NCBI RefSeq assembly: GCF_035989885.1
Contig: NZ_CP108518.1
Coordinates: 744,001 to 808,000 of the forward strand
Reading direction: 5' to 3'
Source: Streptomyces sp. NBC_01232
GTDB lineage: Bacteria > Actinomycetota > Actinomycetes > Streptomycetales > Streptomycetaceae
DNA: 64,000 nucleotides
Shown here in pieces: positions 7,816 to 17,010 of the stretch (positions within the stretch are counted from its first letter, which is position 1; each line of letters begins with the position of its first letter). The translations under genes were made by a program, and so were the position numbers. The notes below the pieces were generated by a model. That model was not told where the DNA came from. It worked only from the letters and a program-made list of their open reading frames with translations, and did not search any database.

Positions 7816-8523
7816 TCAGTCCTGGGCGCGTGAGGTGACGGGGGCGTCGGTGCGGTCGCCCAGGAACTCGTACCAGCGGCGCTGGAGGCAGAGGTAGCGG
7901 GTGTCGGCCTCGACGAGATCGAGGAAGGAGCCGATCGTCGCGGTGAGGCGCTCGCCGAGACCCCGGTCGGAGAGCGCGCCGTCCTCGGTGAAGGCGTGGT
8001 GCGCGTTGGCGAGGCTGAACATGTCGGGGTAGACGCGCGCCCCGAGGTGTTCCAGCGGTACGCGCAGGGCCCACAGGCCGCGGTTGCCCCCGACCATCGA
8101 GGGCGAGGCCGAGACCAGCAGGGCCTGCTTGTCCTTGAACGGCTGCGGGCGGTAGCGCGAGACCCAGTCGATGGCGTTCTTCAGTACGCCCGGGACGGAG
8201 GCGTTGTACTCGGGCGAGGCGATGACCAGCGCCTGCGCGGCCTCGATCCGCCCGCACAGGGCGAGGGCCGCCTCCGGCAGGCCCTCGTCGGCCTCCGCGT
8301 CCCCGTCGTACGGCGGCATGGGGAAGTCGCCGAGCGTCGCGGACTGCGCGGTGGCGCCGGCCCGGGTCACCAGGTCGGCGACCAGGGAGGCGAGGCGGGC
8401 GTTGACCGACCCGGTGCGGGAGGACCCGGACAGGACGAGGACGCGCAGGGAGTTGCGGGCCGGATCGCCGTCGTGCGCACGGGCCGGATCCACCGGGAAG
8501 TGGTCGCTGTCGGTCGGATTCAT
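7816..8523 (-). CDS. NADPH-dependent FMN reductase family protein
   Basis: A 235-aa flavodoxin-like protein. After a ~25-residue extension it reads LRVLVLSGSSRTGSVNARLA, the phosphate-binding loop for FMN, and later has the diagnostic SPEYNASVPGVLKNAIDWVSR. These enzymes reduce FMN, quinones, azo dyes or chromate with NAD(P)H in the cytoplasm. It is a single gene, reading away from the spore pigment operon and sharing no obvious regulation with it. Confidence 0.9.
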   Translation of the reverse strand: MNPTDSDHFPVDPARAHDGDPARNSLRVLVLSGSSRTGSVNARLASLVADLVTRAGATAQSATLGDFPMPPYDGDAEADEGLPEAALALCGRIEAAQALVIASPEYNASVPGVLKNAIDWVSRYRPQPFKDKQALLVSASPSMVGGNRGLWALRVPLEHLGARVYPDMFSLANAHHAFTEDGALSDRGLGERLTATIGSFLDLVEADTRYLCLQRRWYEFLGDRTDAPVTSRAQD

Positions 8524-8543
8524 TCCGTTTCTCCTCCTGCTCT

Positions 8544-8628
8544 CAGCTCAGCTCAGCTCAACTCGGCTGCGCTCGGATTGACTTGGACTCAGACGCGGAC
8601 GCGGACTCGGACGCGGACGCCGACTCGG
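8544..8628. repeat. short tandem repeats between the FMN reductase and the pigment operon terminator
   Basis: Two low-complexity tracts lie here: an AGCTC pentamer repeated about four times near 8544-8560, and a hexamer-like GGACGC/GGACTC tract near 8588-8628. They lie in the 244-bp gap between genes, are probably simple slippage products, and show no sign of coding. Confidence 0.6.
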
Positions 8629-8720
8629 CAACGTGCGGTATTACTACCCGAAATGCCGTGCTGCTCGCCCAAGTGCCGCGCAGCCCGGTCTCCTTCCGGC
8701 ACTGGGGCGGCAACGCGCGG

Positions 8721-8752
8721 CGGGACCCGCACACTTCGGTGTGCGGGTCCCG
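8721..8752. terminator. 14-bp hairpin terminator with TTCG tetraloop
   Basis: CGGGACCCGCACAC, loop TTCG, then the perfect complement. It sits 16 bp past the stop of the last whiE gene and so ends the minus-strand pigment operon. Confidence 0.85.
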
Positions 8753-8767
8753 TCCGGGGGCCGCGGG

Positions 8768-9109
8768 TCACTTCGCGCCGGGGTTCTCCCAGCGGTAGAA
8801 CTCGTGGGCCATGGCGTCCTTCGGACTGCGCCAGGTGTCCGGGTTGTGCGGGCTGATGTAGGCGGTCAGCCGGTCGCTGAGGTCCCGGAATTCCGGGTGC
8901 TCGGTGACCTTCGCGATGGCCGGGCCGGGCGGCCGGTCCGACTCGATCAGGTGCAGGTAGACGTCGCCGAACTGGAAGAGGCTGCGGCGCGTGACCCCTA
9001 CCAGGTGCGGGAGTTCACCGGCGTCCGAGCCCGCGAAGAGATCGGCGATGTCGGGCGCCGATCCCGGCGCCATCCGGGCGACGATGAGAGCGCGGTGCGG
9101 CTGGTTCAT
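8768..9109 (-). CDS. whiE-ORFVII: TcmI-family type II polyketide cyclase (spore pigment ORFVII)
   Basis: A 113-aa ferredoxin-like cyclase (MNQPHRALIVARMAPGSAPDIADLFAGSDAGELPHLVGVTRRSLFQF...). TcmI-type enzymes close late rings of aromatic polyketides. It is the last gene of the whiE operon, 21 bp after the aromatase, with a hairpin terminator following. Position and family both match whiE-ORFVII, which modifies the pigment chain after the minimal PKS acts. Confidence 0.92.
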   Translation of the reverse strand: MNQPHRALIVARMAPGSAPDIADLFAGSDAGELPHLVGVTRRSLFQFGDVYLHLIESDRPPGPAIAKVTEHPEFRDLSDRLTAYISPHNPDTWRSPKDAMAHEFYRWENPGAK

Positions 9110-9130
9110 CCGGGTGTGCCTCCTTTCGTC

Positions 9131-9866
<736 letters not shown>

Positions 9867-9884
9867 CCTGGTTCTCCCTTCTTC

Positions 9885-11111
9885 CTACGAGCCCTTGCGG
9901 ACGACGAGCGCGGAGTTCGACCCCATCCGGCCGCGGCTGAGCACCAGCGCGGTGCGCAGCTCCGCGGTGCGGGCGCTGCCGGTCACCACGTCGAGGTCGT
10001 GGCACACGTCGTAGACGTTCGGGGTCGGCGGCACGATGCCGTGCTCCAGGGCCAGGACCGCGGCCGCGGTGTCGAGGGCGGGTGCCGCGCAGTAGGCCCT
10101 GCCGGTACCGGACTTGGGCGCCGTGACCGGCACCTTGCTCCCGTACGCGCCGAGGGCGTCGGCGATGGCGGCCGCCTCGGCCGCGTCGGCCTCCGGGGTC
10201 CCGATGGCGTCGGCGAAGACCACGTCGATCTCCTCGGGGGCGCAGCCGGCCTCGCGCAGCGCGCCGCGGATGGCGTGGGCCAGCCCTTCGCCGGACTCGT
10301 CCCGTCGCCGGGTGCCGGTGAAGGTCGCGCCGTGGCCGGCCAGGACGGCCCGTACGGTGGCGCCGCGGCGTCGGGCCTCGTCCTCGTCCTCGGCGACGAA
10401 CATCGCGCCGCCCTCGGCGGGGACGAATCCGCAGGCCTTGTCGGTGAACGGCCGGTAGGCGCGCTCGGGGTCGTCCTGCGTGCTCAGTCCCTCGTACTCC
10501 AGCTGGCAGACGATGGAGTACGGCGCGAGCGGCGCCTCCGTGGCCCCGACCAGCATGGCCCGGCTGCCCTGGCGGATCGCCCGTTCGGCGTGTGCGAAGG
10601 CGTCGAGGCCGCCGGCCTCGTCGCTGCACACGACCCCGCAGGGGCCCTTCAGTCCGCGGCGGATGGAGATCTGGCCGGTGCTCGCGGCGTAGAACCAGGC
10701 GATCGACTGGTACGGGCCCACGAAGCGCGGTCCCTGTTCCCACAGGTGCTGCAGCTCGCGCTGTCCGAACTCGCCGCCGCCGGATCCGGCGGCGGTGACG
10801 ACGCCCACGGAGAAGGGGTCGCCCTCGTAGTCGGCCCGGCCGAGGCGGGCGTCCTCCAGCGCGAGGTCGGCCGCGGCGAGGGCGTGGTGGGTGAAGCGGT
10901 CGGTCTGGACGAGGAAGCGGTCCTCGACCATGGCGCCGGGGTCGAATCCCCGTACCTCGCCCGCGACGCGCAGCGGCAGGTGCTCGCAGCCGGCCCTGGT
11001 GACGCGGTCGAGGACGCTGAGACCCGACTGGGTCGCCTTCCAGAAGGCTTCGGCGCCGACGCCGTTGGGCGCGACGACCCCGATGCCCGTGATGACCGTA
11101 CGGCTGGTCAC
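9885..11111 (-). CDS. whiE-ORFIV: ketosynthase chain-length factor (KS beta, spore pigment ORFIV)
   Basis: A 408-aa thiolase-fold protein from GTG 11111, overlapping the KS alpha stop by four bases (GTGA). Aligning it with KS alpha puts Glu165 (S-D-E-A-G-G-L-D-A) where KS alpha has catalytic Cys170, so it is a chain-length factor. The partner usually carries Gln here; Glu is noteworthy. The CLF heterodimerises with KS alpha, sets chain length, and forms malonyl-ACP-derived starters by decarboxylation. The C-terminus [28 protein letters not shown] is typical. Confidence 0.94.
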   Translation of the reverse strand: MTSRTVITGIGVVAPNGVGAEAFWKATQSGLSVLDRVTRAGCEHLPLRVAGEVRGFDPGAMVEDRFLVQTDRFTHHALAAADLALEDARLGRADYEGDPFSVGVVTAAGSGGGEFGQRELQHLWEQGPRFVGPYQSIAWFYAASTGQISIRRGLKGPCGVVCSDEAGGLDAFAHAERAIRQGSRAMLVGATEAPLAPYSIVCQLEYEGLSTQDDPERAYRPFTDKACGFVPAEGGAMFVAEDEDEARRRGATVRAVLAGHGATFTGTRRRDESGEGLAHAIRGALREAGCAPEEIDVVFADAIGTPEADAAEAAAIADALGAYGSKVPVTAPKSGTGRAYCAAPALDTAAAVLALEHGIVPPTPNVYDVCHDLDVVTGSARTAELRTALVLSRGRMGSNSALVVRKGS

Positions 11112-12379
11112 GAGACCTCCTCCTTCGGCCGGGTCATGACCACGGCGGACTGGAAGCCGCCGAAGCCGCTGCCGACCGAGAGCACGCTGTGCAGCTTCCG
11201 GGCGCGTGCGACGCGGGGGACGTAGTCCAGGTCGCACTCGGGGTCGGGCGTCTCGTAGTTCGCGGTCGGCGGTACCACCTGGTGGGTCATGGCCAGTACG
11301 CAGGCCGCGAGTTCGATCGCACCGATCGCGCCGAGGGAGTGCCCCACCATGGATTTGATGGAGGTCATCGGCGTCTTGTAGGCGTGGTCGCCCAGGACCC
11401 GCTTGACCGCCGCGGTCTCGTGGCGGTCGTTCTGCTTGGTGCCGGAGCCGTGCGCGTTGACGTAGTCGATCTCGTCGGCGGCGACGCCGGCCTGGGCGAG
11501 GGCGGTTTCGATGGCGCGGGCCATCTCCAGCCCCTCGGCGGTCAGCCCGGTCATGTGGTGGGCGTTGCCGAAGGTGGCGTAGCCGCCGATCTCGCAGTAG
11601 ACGGTCGCACCGCGGGCGCGGGCGTGTTCCAGCTCTTCGAGAACGAGGACGGCGCCGCCCTCGCCGAGGACGAACCCGTCCCGGTCGGCGTCGAACGGAC
11701 GGGAGGCGTGGGCCGGGTCGTCGTTGTTCGGCGAGGTCGCCTTGATGGCGTCGAAGCAGGCCACGGTGATCGGCGATATGGGTGAGTCGGAGGCGCCGGC
11801 GATGCACACGTCCATCCGGCCCTCCGCGATGGAGTGGACGGCGTACCCGATGGCGTCGAGGCCCGAGGTGCAGCCGGTGGAGACCGTCTGGACCGGGCCC
11901 CGCGCACCCGTCTGCTCCGCGACGGCGGAGGCCAGGGTGGCGGGGGTGAACGCCCGGTGCAGGAAGGGGCCGGCCCGCTTGTGGTCCACGTCCCACCAGG
12001 AACCGGACTGGCTCACGGCTACGTAGTCGTGCTCCAGACGGGTGGTGCCGCCGACGGCCGTGCCGAGGGAGACTCCGGTCCGCCAGGCCTCGTCCGTGGT
12101 GAGGTCGAGTCCCGCGTCCTTCACCGCCTCCCGGGCGGCCACCAGGGCGAACTGGATGTACCGGTCCGCGCGGTCCGCCTCGCCCGGTTCGAGGCCGTGC
12201 GCCGCGGGGTCGAAGTCGACCTCGGCGGCTATCCGGGAGCGGAATCCGGTCGGGTCGAAGAGGCTGATCCCACGCGTCGCGGTCCGGCCGTTGGAGAGCA
12301 GGTCCCAGAAGTCGCGGACTCCGATCCCGCCGGGCGCGACGACACCGACTCCGGTGACGGCCACCCGCCGGGGGGTCAC
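11108..12379 (-). CDS. whiE-ORFIII: ketosynthase KS alpha (spore pigment ORFIII)
   Basis: A 423-aa beta-ketoacyl synthase. The nucleophile is Cys170 in [16 protein letters not shown], with the two catalytic His regions N-A-H-G-S-G-T and G-H-S-L-G-A further on. It condenses malonyl extender units on the ACP. It overlaps the cupin gene upstream (ATGA-type, 12376-12379) and the CLF downstream, so ORFII-III-IV are translationally coupled, which would keep subunits at equal levels. Confidence 0.96.
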   Translation of the reverse strand: MTPRRVAVTGVGVVAPGGIGVRDFWDLLSNGRTATRGISLFDPTGFRSRIAAEVDFDPAAHGLEPGEADRADRYIQFALVAAREAVKDAGLDLTTDEAWRTGVSLGTAVGGTTRLEHDYVAVSQSGSWWDVDHKRAGPFLHRAFTPATLASAVAEQTGARGPVQTVSTGCTSGLDAIGYAVHSIAEGRMDVCIAGASDSPISPITVACFDAIKATSPNNDDPAHASRPFDADRDGFVLGEGGAVLVLEELEHARARGATVYCEIGGYATFGNAHHMTGLTAEGLEMARAIETALAQAGVAADEIDYVNAHGSGTKQNDRHETAAVKRVLGDHAYKTPMTSIKSMVGHSLGAIGAIELAACVLAMTHQVVPPTANYETPDPECDLDYVPRVARARKLHSVLSVGSGFGGFQSAVVMTRPKEEVS

Positions 12380-12819
12380 GAGACCGCTCCCGAACGGTCC
12401 GGCGGCTGCTCCCAGGCGGTGCTCTCCGGGTGCGGGGCCTGCTCGGTGTCCACGTGGCCCAGTTCGGGGCGCGGGGCCAGCGGCCCGAGGTGGAAGACCA
12501 TGCGGGCCTCGGTGTCCCCGACGTTGCGGAACCGGTGGCGCACGTTCAGCGGGACCAGCAGCCCCTGGTCGGTGCGCAGCGGGTGGGCCTCGCCGTCGAG
12601 GTCGACCTCGAGGCGGCCGCTGACCACGTACACGAACTCCTCGGAGTACGGGTGGTAGTGCTCGGCGATCGACTCACCGGGGGCCATGATCGCCAGACCC
12701 ATGAAGCCGCTGGTGGAACCCACGGAGGTCGGGGTGAGCACCGCCCGCAGGTCTCCGCCGCGCCGGCGGTTGGGGGGCGTCTCGCTGAGGTCCACGATGC
12801 GTGGGCGGTGTTGGGTCAT
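12376..12819 (-). CDS. whiE-ORFII: cupin-domain protein (spore pigment ORFII)
   Basis: A 147-aa cupin with the two metal-binding motifs recognisable: [18 protein letters not shown] and [20 protein letters not shown]. In whiE-type clusters this protein is thought to assist cyclisation or tailoring of the pigment. It is separated from ORFI by a 112-bp gap, the only sizeable gap in the operon. Confidence 0.92.
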   Translation of the reverse strand: MTQHRPRIVDLSETPPNRRRGGDLRAVLTPTSVGSTSGFMGLAIMAPGESIAEHYHPYSEEFVYVVSGRLEVDLDGEAHPLRTDQGLLVPLNVRHRFRNVGDTEARMVFHLGPLAPRPELGHVDTEQAPHPESTAWEQPPDRSGAVS

Positions 12820-12931
12820 GGCGGGTTCCTCCTGCGTGTGGGGAGAGCCTGGCTGCGGATGGGGAGTGAGGCGGGTTGGGCCGGGTGGGGTGGAGCGAGG
12901 TGGAACGTGGGGGCCGGCGGCCCGGGGACGA

Positions 12932-14029
12932 TCACGGCTCCGCTGGTGCCCGGCGGTCGGTGATCAGGTTCATGGTGTGGTCCGCTGCCCGGACCCGCCT
13001 GCCGGACCGGACCGTCAGCCGGTCGAGTACCGCCGCCGTTCGCGGTCCGAGGACGCCGAAATTCGTCCCGGGCTCGGCGTCGAGCGCGCCGCGCACGTCG
13101 ATGAGGCGGACGACGATGTCGTCACGCTGGAAGATGCTGCTGCTCCGAACGGGGCTGGCGGGGTGGCGCGCGGCCTCCTCGTCCTGCCGGGCCAGGAACT
13201 TGGCGAGTGCCACGCCGCAGCCGGGCTTGGCCTGGTAGAAGAGCGCGTGCCGCTGCACGTCGGCGGACTCGGGCTCGGGTGCGGCGATGTGGTGGACCGC
13301 CGGGAGCGCTGCGCGCATGAAGAACATGCGGGCGGACTCCGGGTCGTTCAGGTTCCGGTCCTTCTCCAGGTGCGGGTTGAGTGCCTCTTCCGCGGCCCGG
13401 ACCCCGGGCTGCTCGGAGACGTGGCGCAGGGCCGCCATGAGGTCGCCCTGGACCTCCACCGTGCGCACGACGCGGTTGCCGTGCATGAACAGCGAGGTCC
13501 GGCAGAGGCGGGTGTGGTCGTCGACCCGGGCTTCCGGTGAGGCGTAGCTCGAGAGGATGGAGGCGACCTCCTTCTCGCTGCCGGGCTTGACCGTGAAGGT
13601 GAGGGCGTGGCGCACGATGCCGGCCCCCAGACGGGGTGTGCTCTGCAGTCGCGCCGTGGCCGGGCGTGCCGCCTGGTCGTAGCCGCGCCCGGTTTCCCGC
13701 AGGACGGTGAACTTGAGCGGGCGCATCGCGCGGGCGCAGGCGCCGAGCGGCTTCACCTGTTCGGCGTGGTGCTCGCTGTTGACCCATGCGAGGTACTGCG
13801 GGGCGCTCTCCCACTCACTGGTGATGAGCCATTGGGAGGGATTCTCGAAGGACTGGCACAGCTGGTCGCTGATGTGGCCCGGAACCGACGCGATGTCGTG
13901 GCGGAGCTGTTCGTACGCCTCGAAGAACTGCTGCTGGGTCCCCTCGTGGAGATCCATCAGCAGGACGACCCGGAGCATGGAGCCGTCGAAGGCTGACTGC
14001 GACACCCGTTCGGACAGGGTGGTTGTCAT
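12932..14029 (-). CDS. whiE-ORFI: SchA/CurD-like pigment biosynthesis protein (spore pigment ORFI)
   Basis: A 365-aa protein with tandem ferredoxin-like (antibiotic-biosynthesis-monooxygenase) and SchA/CurD-like domains. Residues ~15-115 ([36 protein letters not shown]) and ~135-240 ([23 protein letters not shown]) look like repeats of one fold, with a third at ~255-330 ([20 protein letters not shown]). It is the first gene of the operon, with GGAGTGAG before the ATG. Its precise reaction is not established even in model whiE clusters. Confidence 0.9.
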   Translation of the reverse strand: MTTTLSERVSQSAFDGSMLRVVLLMDLHEGTQQQFFEAYEQLRHDIASVPGHISDQLCQSFENPSQWLITSEWESAPQYLAWVNSEHHAEQVKPLGACARAMRPLKFTVLRETGRGYDQAARPATARLQSTPRLGAGIVRHALTFTVKPGSEKEVASILSSYASPEARVDDHTRLCRTSLFMHGNRVVRTVEVQGDLMAALRHVSEQPGVRAAEEALNPHLEKDRNLNDPESARMFFMRAALPAVHHIAAPEPESADVQRHALFYQAKPGCGVALAKFLARQDEEAARHPASPVRSSSIFQRDDIVVRLIDVRGALDAEPGTNFGVLGPRTAAVLDRLTVRSGRRVRAADHTMNLITDRRAPAEP

Positions 14030-14304
14030 CTACTCACTCCTTCATGAGGGGGTGGAGATCCATCGCGTACGGACCCCTCGTCCGTCACCGGTGGCGTCCG
14101 CCCGGGCCGGCGACCGCCTCGGTGAGGAACGGCATGCCGGCGCGTCTCAGGGGGAGCCGCTGTCGCTCATCGTCATCCGGGTGGGGACGTACCGCTACAT
14201 GTCCGGATCAAGCGGGTGACAACCGGCGAATCAACTGGGCCTCATCGCGGATCGGGGGCATAAAGACTCCACTCCCCCACACAGAAAACAGGAGCCCGCA
14301 GCTG
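14030..14304. promoter_or_regulatory. divergent whiE promoter region
   Basis: A 275-bp gap between ORFI (minus) and ORFVIII (plus). In Streptomyces coelicolor the equivalent gap holds whiEP1 and the sigma-F-dependent whiEP2, active only in sporulating hyphae. By synteny the same is expected here, but I could not place a convincing -10/-35 pair by eye. The leader of ORFVIII is A-rich with GGAG at 14291. Confidence 0.55.
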
Positions 14305-15936
14305 ATGGAAGACAACGCCGATGTTCGCGTACCGGTTCTCGTCGTGGGCGGCTCCCTCGTGGGCCTGTCCACCTCGCTTTTCCTGAGCCGCCACGGAGTG
14401 AGGCACCTGCTGGTCGAGAAGCACTCCGGCACCTCCGCGCACCCGCGGGGCCGTGGCATCAATGCCCGGACGATGGAGCTGTTCCGCACGGCAGGGGCGG
14501 AACGCGCGATCCGCCGGGCGGCGTCCGTACTGGAGGGCAATCAGGGCATTCTGCAGGCCCGGTCACTGACCGACGGCGACCACAACTGGCTGATCAAGTC
14601 GATCGACCCGTCCGGTGCGCTGGCCCGGTTCAGTCCGACCGGCTGGTGTCTGTGCAGCCAGAACAACATCGAGCCGGTACTGGCCGAACAGAGCCGCGAA
14701 ATGGGCGCCGACGTCCGTTTCTCCACCGAACTGATGAGCTTCGACCAGGACGCCACCGGGGTGAACGCCGTGGTCAAGGACCGGGAGACGGGCGAGCACA
14801 TCACGGTGCGCGCCGACTTCCTGATCGCGGCGGACGGCCCGCGCAGCCCCGTCAGGGAACAGCTGCGGATCCCCCAGACGGGTAACGGCGAGCTGTTCCA
14901 CAACGTGAGCGTCACCTTCCGTTCGGAGAAGCTCGTCGAGGTGCTGGGCGACCTGCGCTTCATCGTCTGCTACCTGATGCGCCCGGGTGCGGACGGGGCC
15001 CTGCTGCCGGTGGACAACAAGACGCAGTGGGTCTTCCACGCCCCGTGGCACCCGGAGCAGGGCGAGACCCTGGAGGACTTCACCGACGAGCGGTGCGTGG
15101 ATCAGATCCGCGACGCGATCGGCGTGCCCGACCTGGATGTGAACATCGGCGGCAAGGCGCCCTGGCATGCCGCCGAACGGGTGGCGGAGAGCTATTCGTC
15201 CGGTCGGGTGTTCCTGGCCGGGGACGCGGCCCACGAGATGTCCCCCACGGGGGCGTTCGGCTCCAACACGGGCATCCAGGACGCGCACAACCTGGCGTGG
15301 AAGATCGCCGCGGTCCTGGACGGCTCGGCCGGCATCGATCTGCTCGACACCTACGAGGCCGAGCGGCTGCCGGTGGCCCGGGCCACCAGCGAGCGGGCGT
15401 CGGCCCGTTCGGCGGAACACAGCCACCCGGGGTACGCGCCGCCGCCCACCATGGGCGGCGGACCGGGCAGCGGGGTCCTCACCACGGCCATGGGCTACTG
15501 CTACCCGCGGGGCGCCCTCGTCGGCGGCGAGCCCGGACGGCCCGTCATCCCGGAGACGCTGCGGATGGTCGGCGACACCGGGACCCGGGCCCCGCACATG
15601 TGGGTGACCCGGGCGGGTGAACGGATCTCCACCCTGGACCTGTACGAGCGCTCCTTCGTGCTGCTCAGCGGCGCGGGAACGCCGTGGCAGGCGGCCGCGC
15701 AGCAGGTGGCCCGGCAGCTGTCGGTGCGGATGGACGCCTGCACCATCGGCGCCGGGCCGGGTGTGGATCTGGTCCAGGCCGGTCCCGCCGACTGGACCGA
15801 GGTCCACGCGATCGACGCCGAGGGCGCCGTGCTCGTACGGCCGGACGGGTTCGTGGCGTGGCGGTCGGAGGGTGCGGTCGCCGATGCCCCGGCGACGCTG
15901 CGCGAGGTCCTCTCGACGGTGCTGCGCCGGGCGTGA
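14305..15936 (+). CDS. whiE-ORFVIII: FAD-dependent aromatic hydroxylase (spore pigment ORFVIII)
   Basis: A 543-aa class A flavoprotein monooxygenase. ATG 14305 is chosen because the Rossmann start V-L-V-V-G-G-S-L-V-G-L follows at once and GGAG lies 11 bases upstream. An FAD ribityl motif (GRVFLAGDAAHEMSPTGAFG) sits near residue 310, followed by a C-terminal thioredoxin-like domain (ISTLDLYERSFVLLSGAG...MDACTIGAGPGVDLVQAG). It is divergent from ORFI-VII exactly as in whiE loci, where it hydroxylates the pigment in a spore-specific late step. Confidence 0.95.
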   Translation: MEDNADVRVPVLVVGGSLVGLSTSLFLSRHGVRHLLVEKHSGTSAHPRGRGINARTMELFRTAGAERAIRRAASVLEGNQGILQARSLTDGDHNWLIKSIDPSGALARFSPTGWCLCSQNNIEPVLAEQSREMGADVRFSTELMSFDQDATGVNAVVKDRETGEHITVRADFLIAADGPRSPVREQLRIPQTGNGELFHNVSVTFRSEKLVEVLGDLRFIVCYLMRPGADGALLPVDNKTQWVFHAPWHPEQGETLEDFTDERCVDQIRDAIGVPDLDVNIGGKAPWHAAERVAESYSSGRVFLAGDAAHEMSPTGAFGSNTGIQDAHNLAWKIAAVLDGSAGIDLLDTYEAERLPVARATSERASARSAEHSHPGYAPPPTMGGGPGSGVLTTAMGYCYPRGALVGGEPGRPVIPETLRMVGDTGTRAPHMWVTRAGERISTLDLYERSFVLLSGAGTPWQAAAQQVARQLSVRMDACTIGAGPGVDLVQAGPADWTEVHAIDAEGAVLVRPDGFVAWRSEGAVADAPATLREVLSTVLRRA

Positions 15937-15950
15937 CCACTTCGTCCCCG

Positions 15951-15982
15951 CTTCCGCCGGCCGTGCGTGCGGCCGGCGGAAG
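15951..15982. terminator. 13-bp hairpin, bidirectional terminator
   Basis: CTTCCGCCGGCCG, a 6-base loop, then the perfect complement, lying between the convergent ends of the pigment hydroxylase (15936) and the carboxylase-epsilon-like gene (15987). Confidence 0.8.
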
Positions 15983-15986
15983 GGGT

Positions 15987-16196
15987 TCAGCGGCAGGCCC
16001 AGCAGCCTGCCCAGCAGCCGGAGGCCGGCAGGGCGGTGCGGCGGCGGCCGGAACCGGCGCCGGCCGCCGCGTCGCTGCCGCCGGAGGTCCGGTGGGCGTA
16101 ACACGCGACGACGACCGCGATCGCGGCCAGTTCCTCGGGGGCGGCGACGCCCCGCTCCACACGCAGCAGGCTCGCTATCGGGGCATCCTTCGACAT
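15987..16196 (-). CDS. acyl-CoA carboxylase epsilon-subunit-like protein
   Basis: A 69-aa protein whose middle (LLRVERGVAAPEELAAIAVVVACYAHR) matches the short epsilon subunits that bind and stabilise actinobacterial acyl-CoA carboxylase beta subunits. Start at ATG 16196 behind GAGAGAGG. Epsilon genes normally follow a beta-subunit gene; here none is adjacent. The C-terminus ends with an unusual Cys/Trp repeat (C-W-A-G-C-W-A-C-R). Proximity to the pigment PKS suggests it may help malonyl-CoA supply for the spore pigment, but that is inference. Confidence 0.75.
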   Translation of the reverse strand: MSKDAPIASLLRVERGVAAPEELAAIAVVVACYAHRTSGGSDAAAGAGSGRRRTALPASGCWAGCWACR

Positions 16197-16510
16197 CGGC
16201 ACGGCCTCTCTCACGGGGGCTGCGCGTGCGCCCGGTCGCGTCGCGAGTGCGGGCGGACCGGCTCGTCTCCGACGCGGGCGGCACACGGGTGGCTCGGCGC
16301 GCTGACGGGACGTGTTCCGCGTGAGCGAACCGGCCGGCGGACTCCGGTCGGATCACCAGGAATCCTGTCGCGAACGACGCTACAAGAGCGCGCCCTTGGC
16401 GGCACGCCGGGACCGGGACCGGCGGCAGGGCTGTGGGCGGGGCCGGGCCGGGGTCCGGTCCCGGAGCGCCCCGCGCCGCCTGCCACGACCGCCGCTCCGG
16501 AGCGGCCGTG
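16197..16510. other. 314-bp stretch without a recognised gene
   Basis: GC-rich sequence upstream of the epsilon-like gene and of the small gene at 16511. It must hold the promoter of the former on the minus strand. CCGCTCCGGAGCGG near 16488-16501 is a perfect palindrome that overlaps the ribosome-binding site of the next gene. I see nothing else in it. Confidence 0.5.
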
Positions 16511-16729
16511 ATGACCGGTCACCGGCCGCTGCTGTGCCGGGGCTGCGCCGGAAACCTCTACGCCGTCTGCACCATGGACCACGCGGGCGGGAACACCGTC
16601 GGGCACTGGGAGGTCGACCACGAGATGCCCGTGCCGTGCCCGCTGGCAGGTCTGCTGCCGCTGACCGGAACGGCGGCCTCCGTGCACGACCTGCCCGGGG
16701 CCGAGGAGGTGATCGGACCGCAGCCGTGA
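16511..16729 (+). CDS. small hypothetical protein with CxxC motif
   Basis: A 72-aa frame from ATG 16511 (or GTG 16508), with GGAG about 10 bases upstream. The N-terminus reads MTGHRPLLCRGCAGNLYAVC, a C-x2-C with a further Cys, which could bind zinc or be redox-active. The rest is short and unremarkable. Codon usage is host-like. No homologous domain recognised. Confidence 0.45.
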   Translation: MTGHRPLLCRGCAGNLYAVCTMDHAGGNTVGHWEVDHEMPVPCPLAGLLPLTGTAASVHDLPGAEEVIGPQP

Positions 16730-16932
16730 CCTACGGCGAGTTGGTCCGTACGAGTGAACGCCCCGCCGCCGTCCGTCGAACGGCGGCCGTACGGGACCCG
16801 GTCGGCGCCATCGGCGTCGGACGGGCCCCCTCGCGTTCACTGCTTGAACTCTCCCTACCCCTAAGTGCTTTGCCGGTTCTATCTCTTGACGGCCCGTGAG
16901 GGCGCGGAGGACAGTGTCCAGCGGCGCCGCTC

Positions 16933-16946
16933 TGAGAGCGCTCTCA
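16933..16946. promoter_or_regulatory. LacI-family (CebR-like) operator
   Basis: TGAGAGCGCTCTCA, a perfect 14-bp palindrome 65 bp upstream of the GH16 start codon. It has the central AGCGCT of the CebR/LacI-family operators (TGGGAGCGCTCCCA type) that repress Streptomyces glycoside hydrolase genes until an oligosaccharide inducer appears. Confidence 0.75.
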
Positions 16947-17010
16947 AGGCGTCGAACCCGCTGACCCTTCCCCCCGCACCGCGCCTCGGCGCGCTTCAGA
17001 GAGGGCACCC

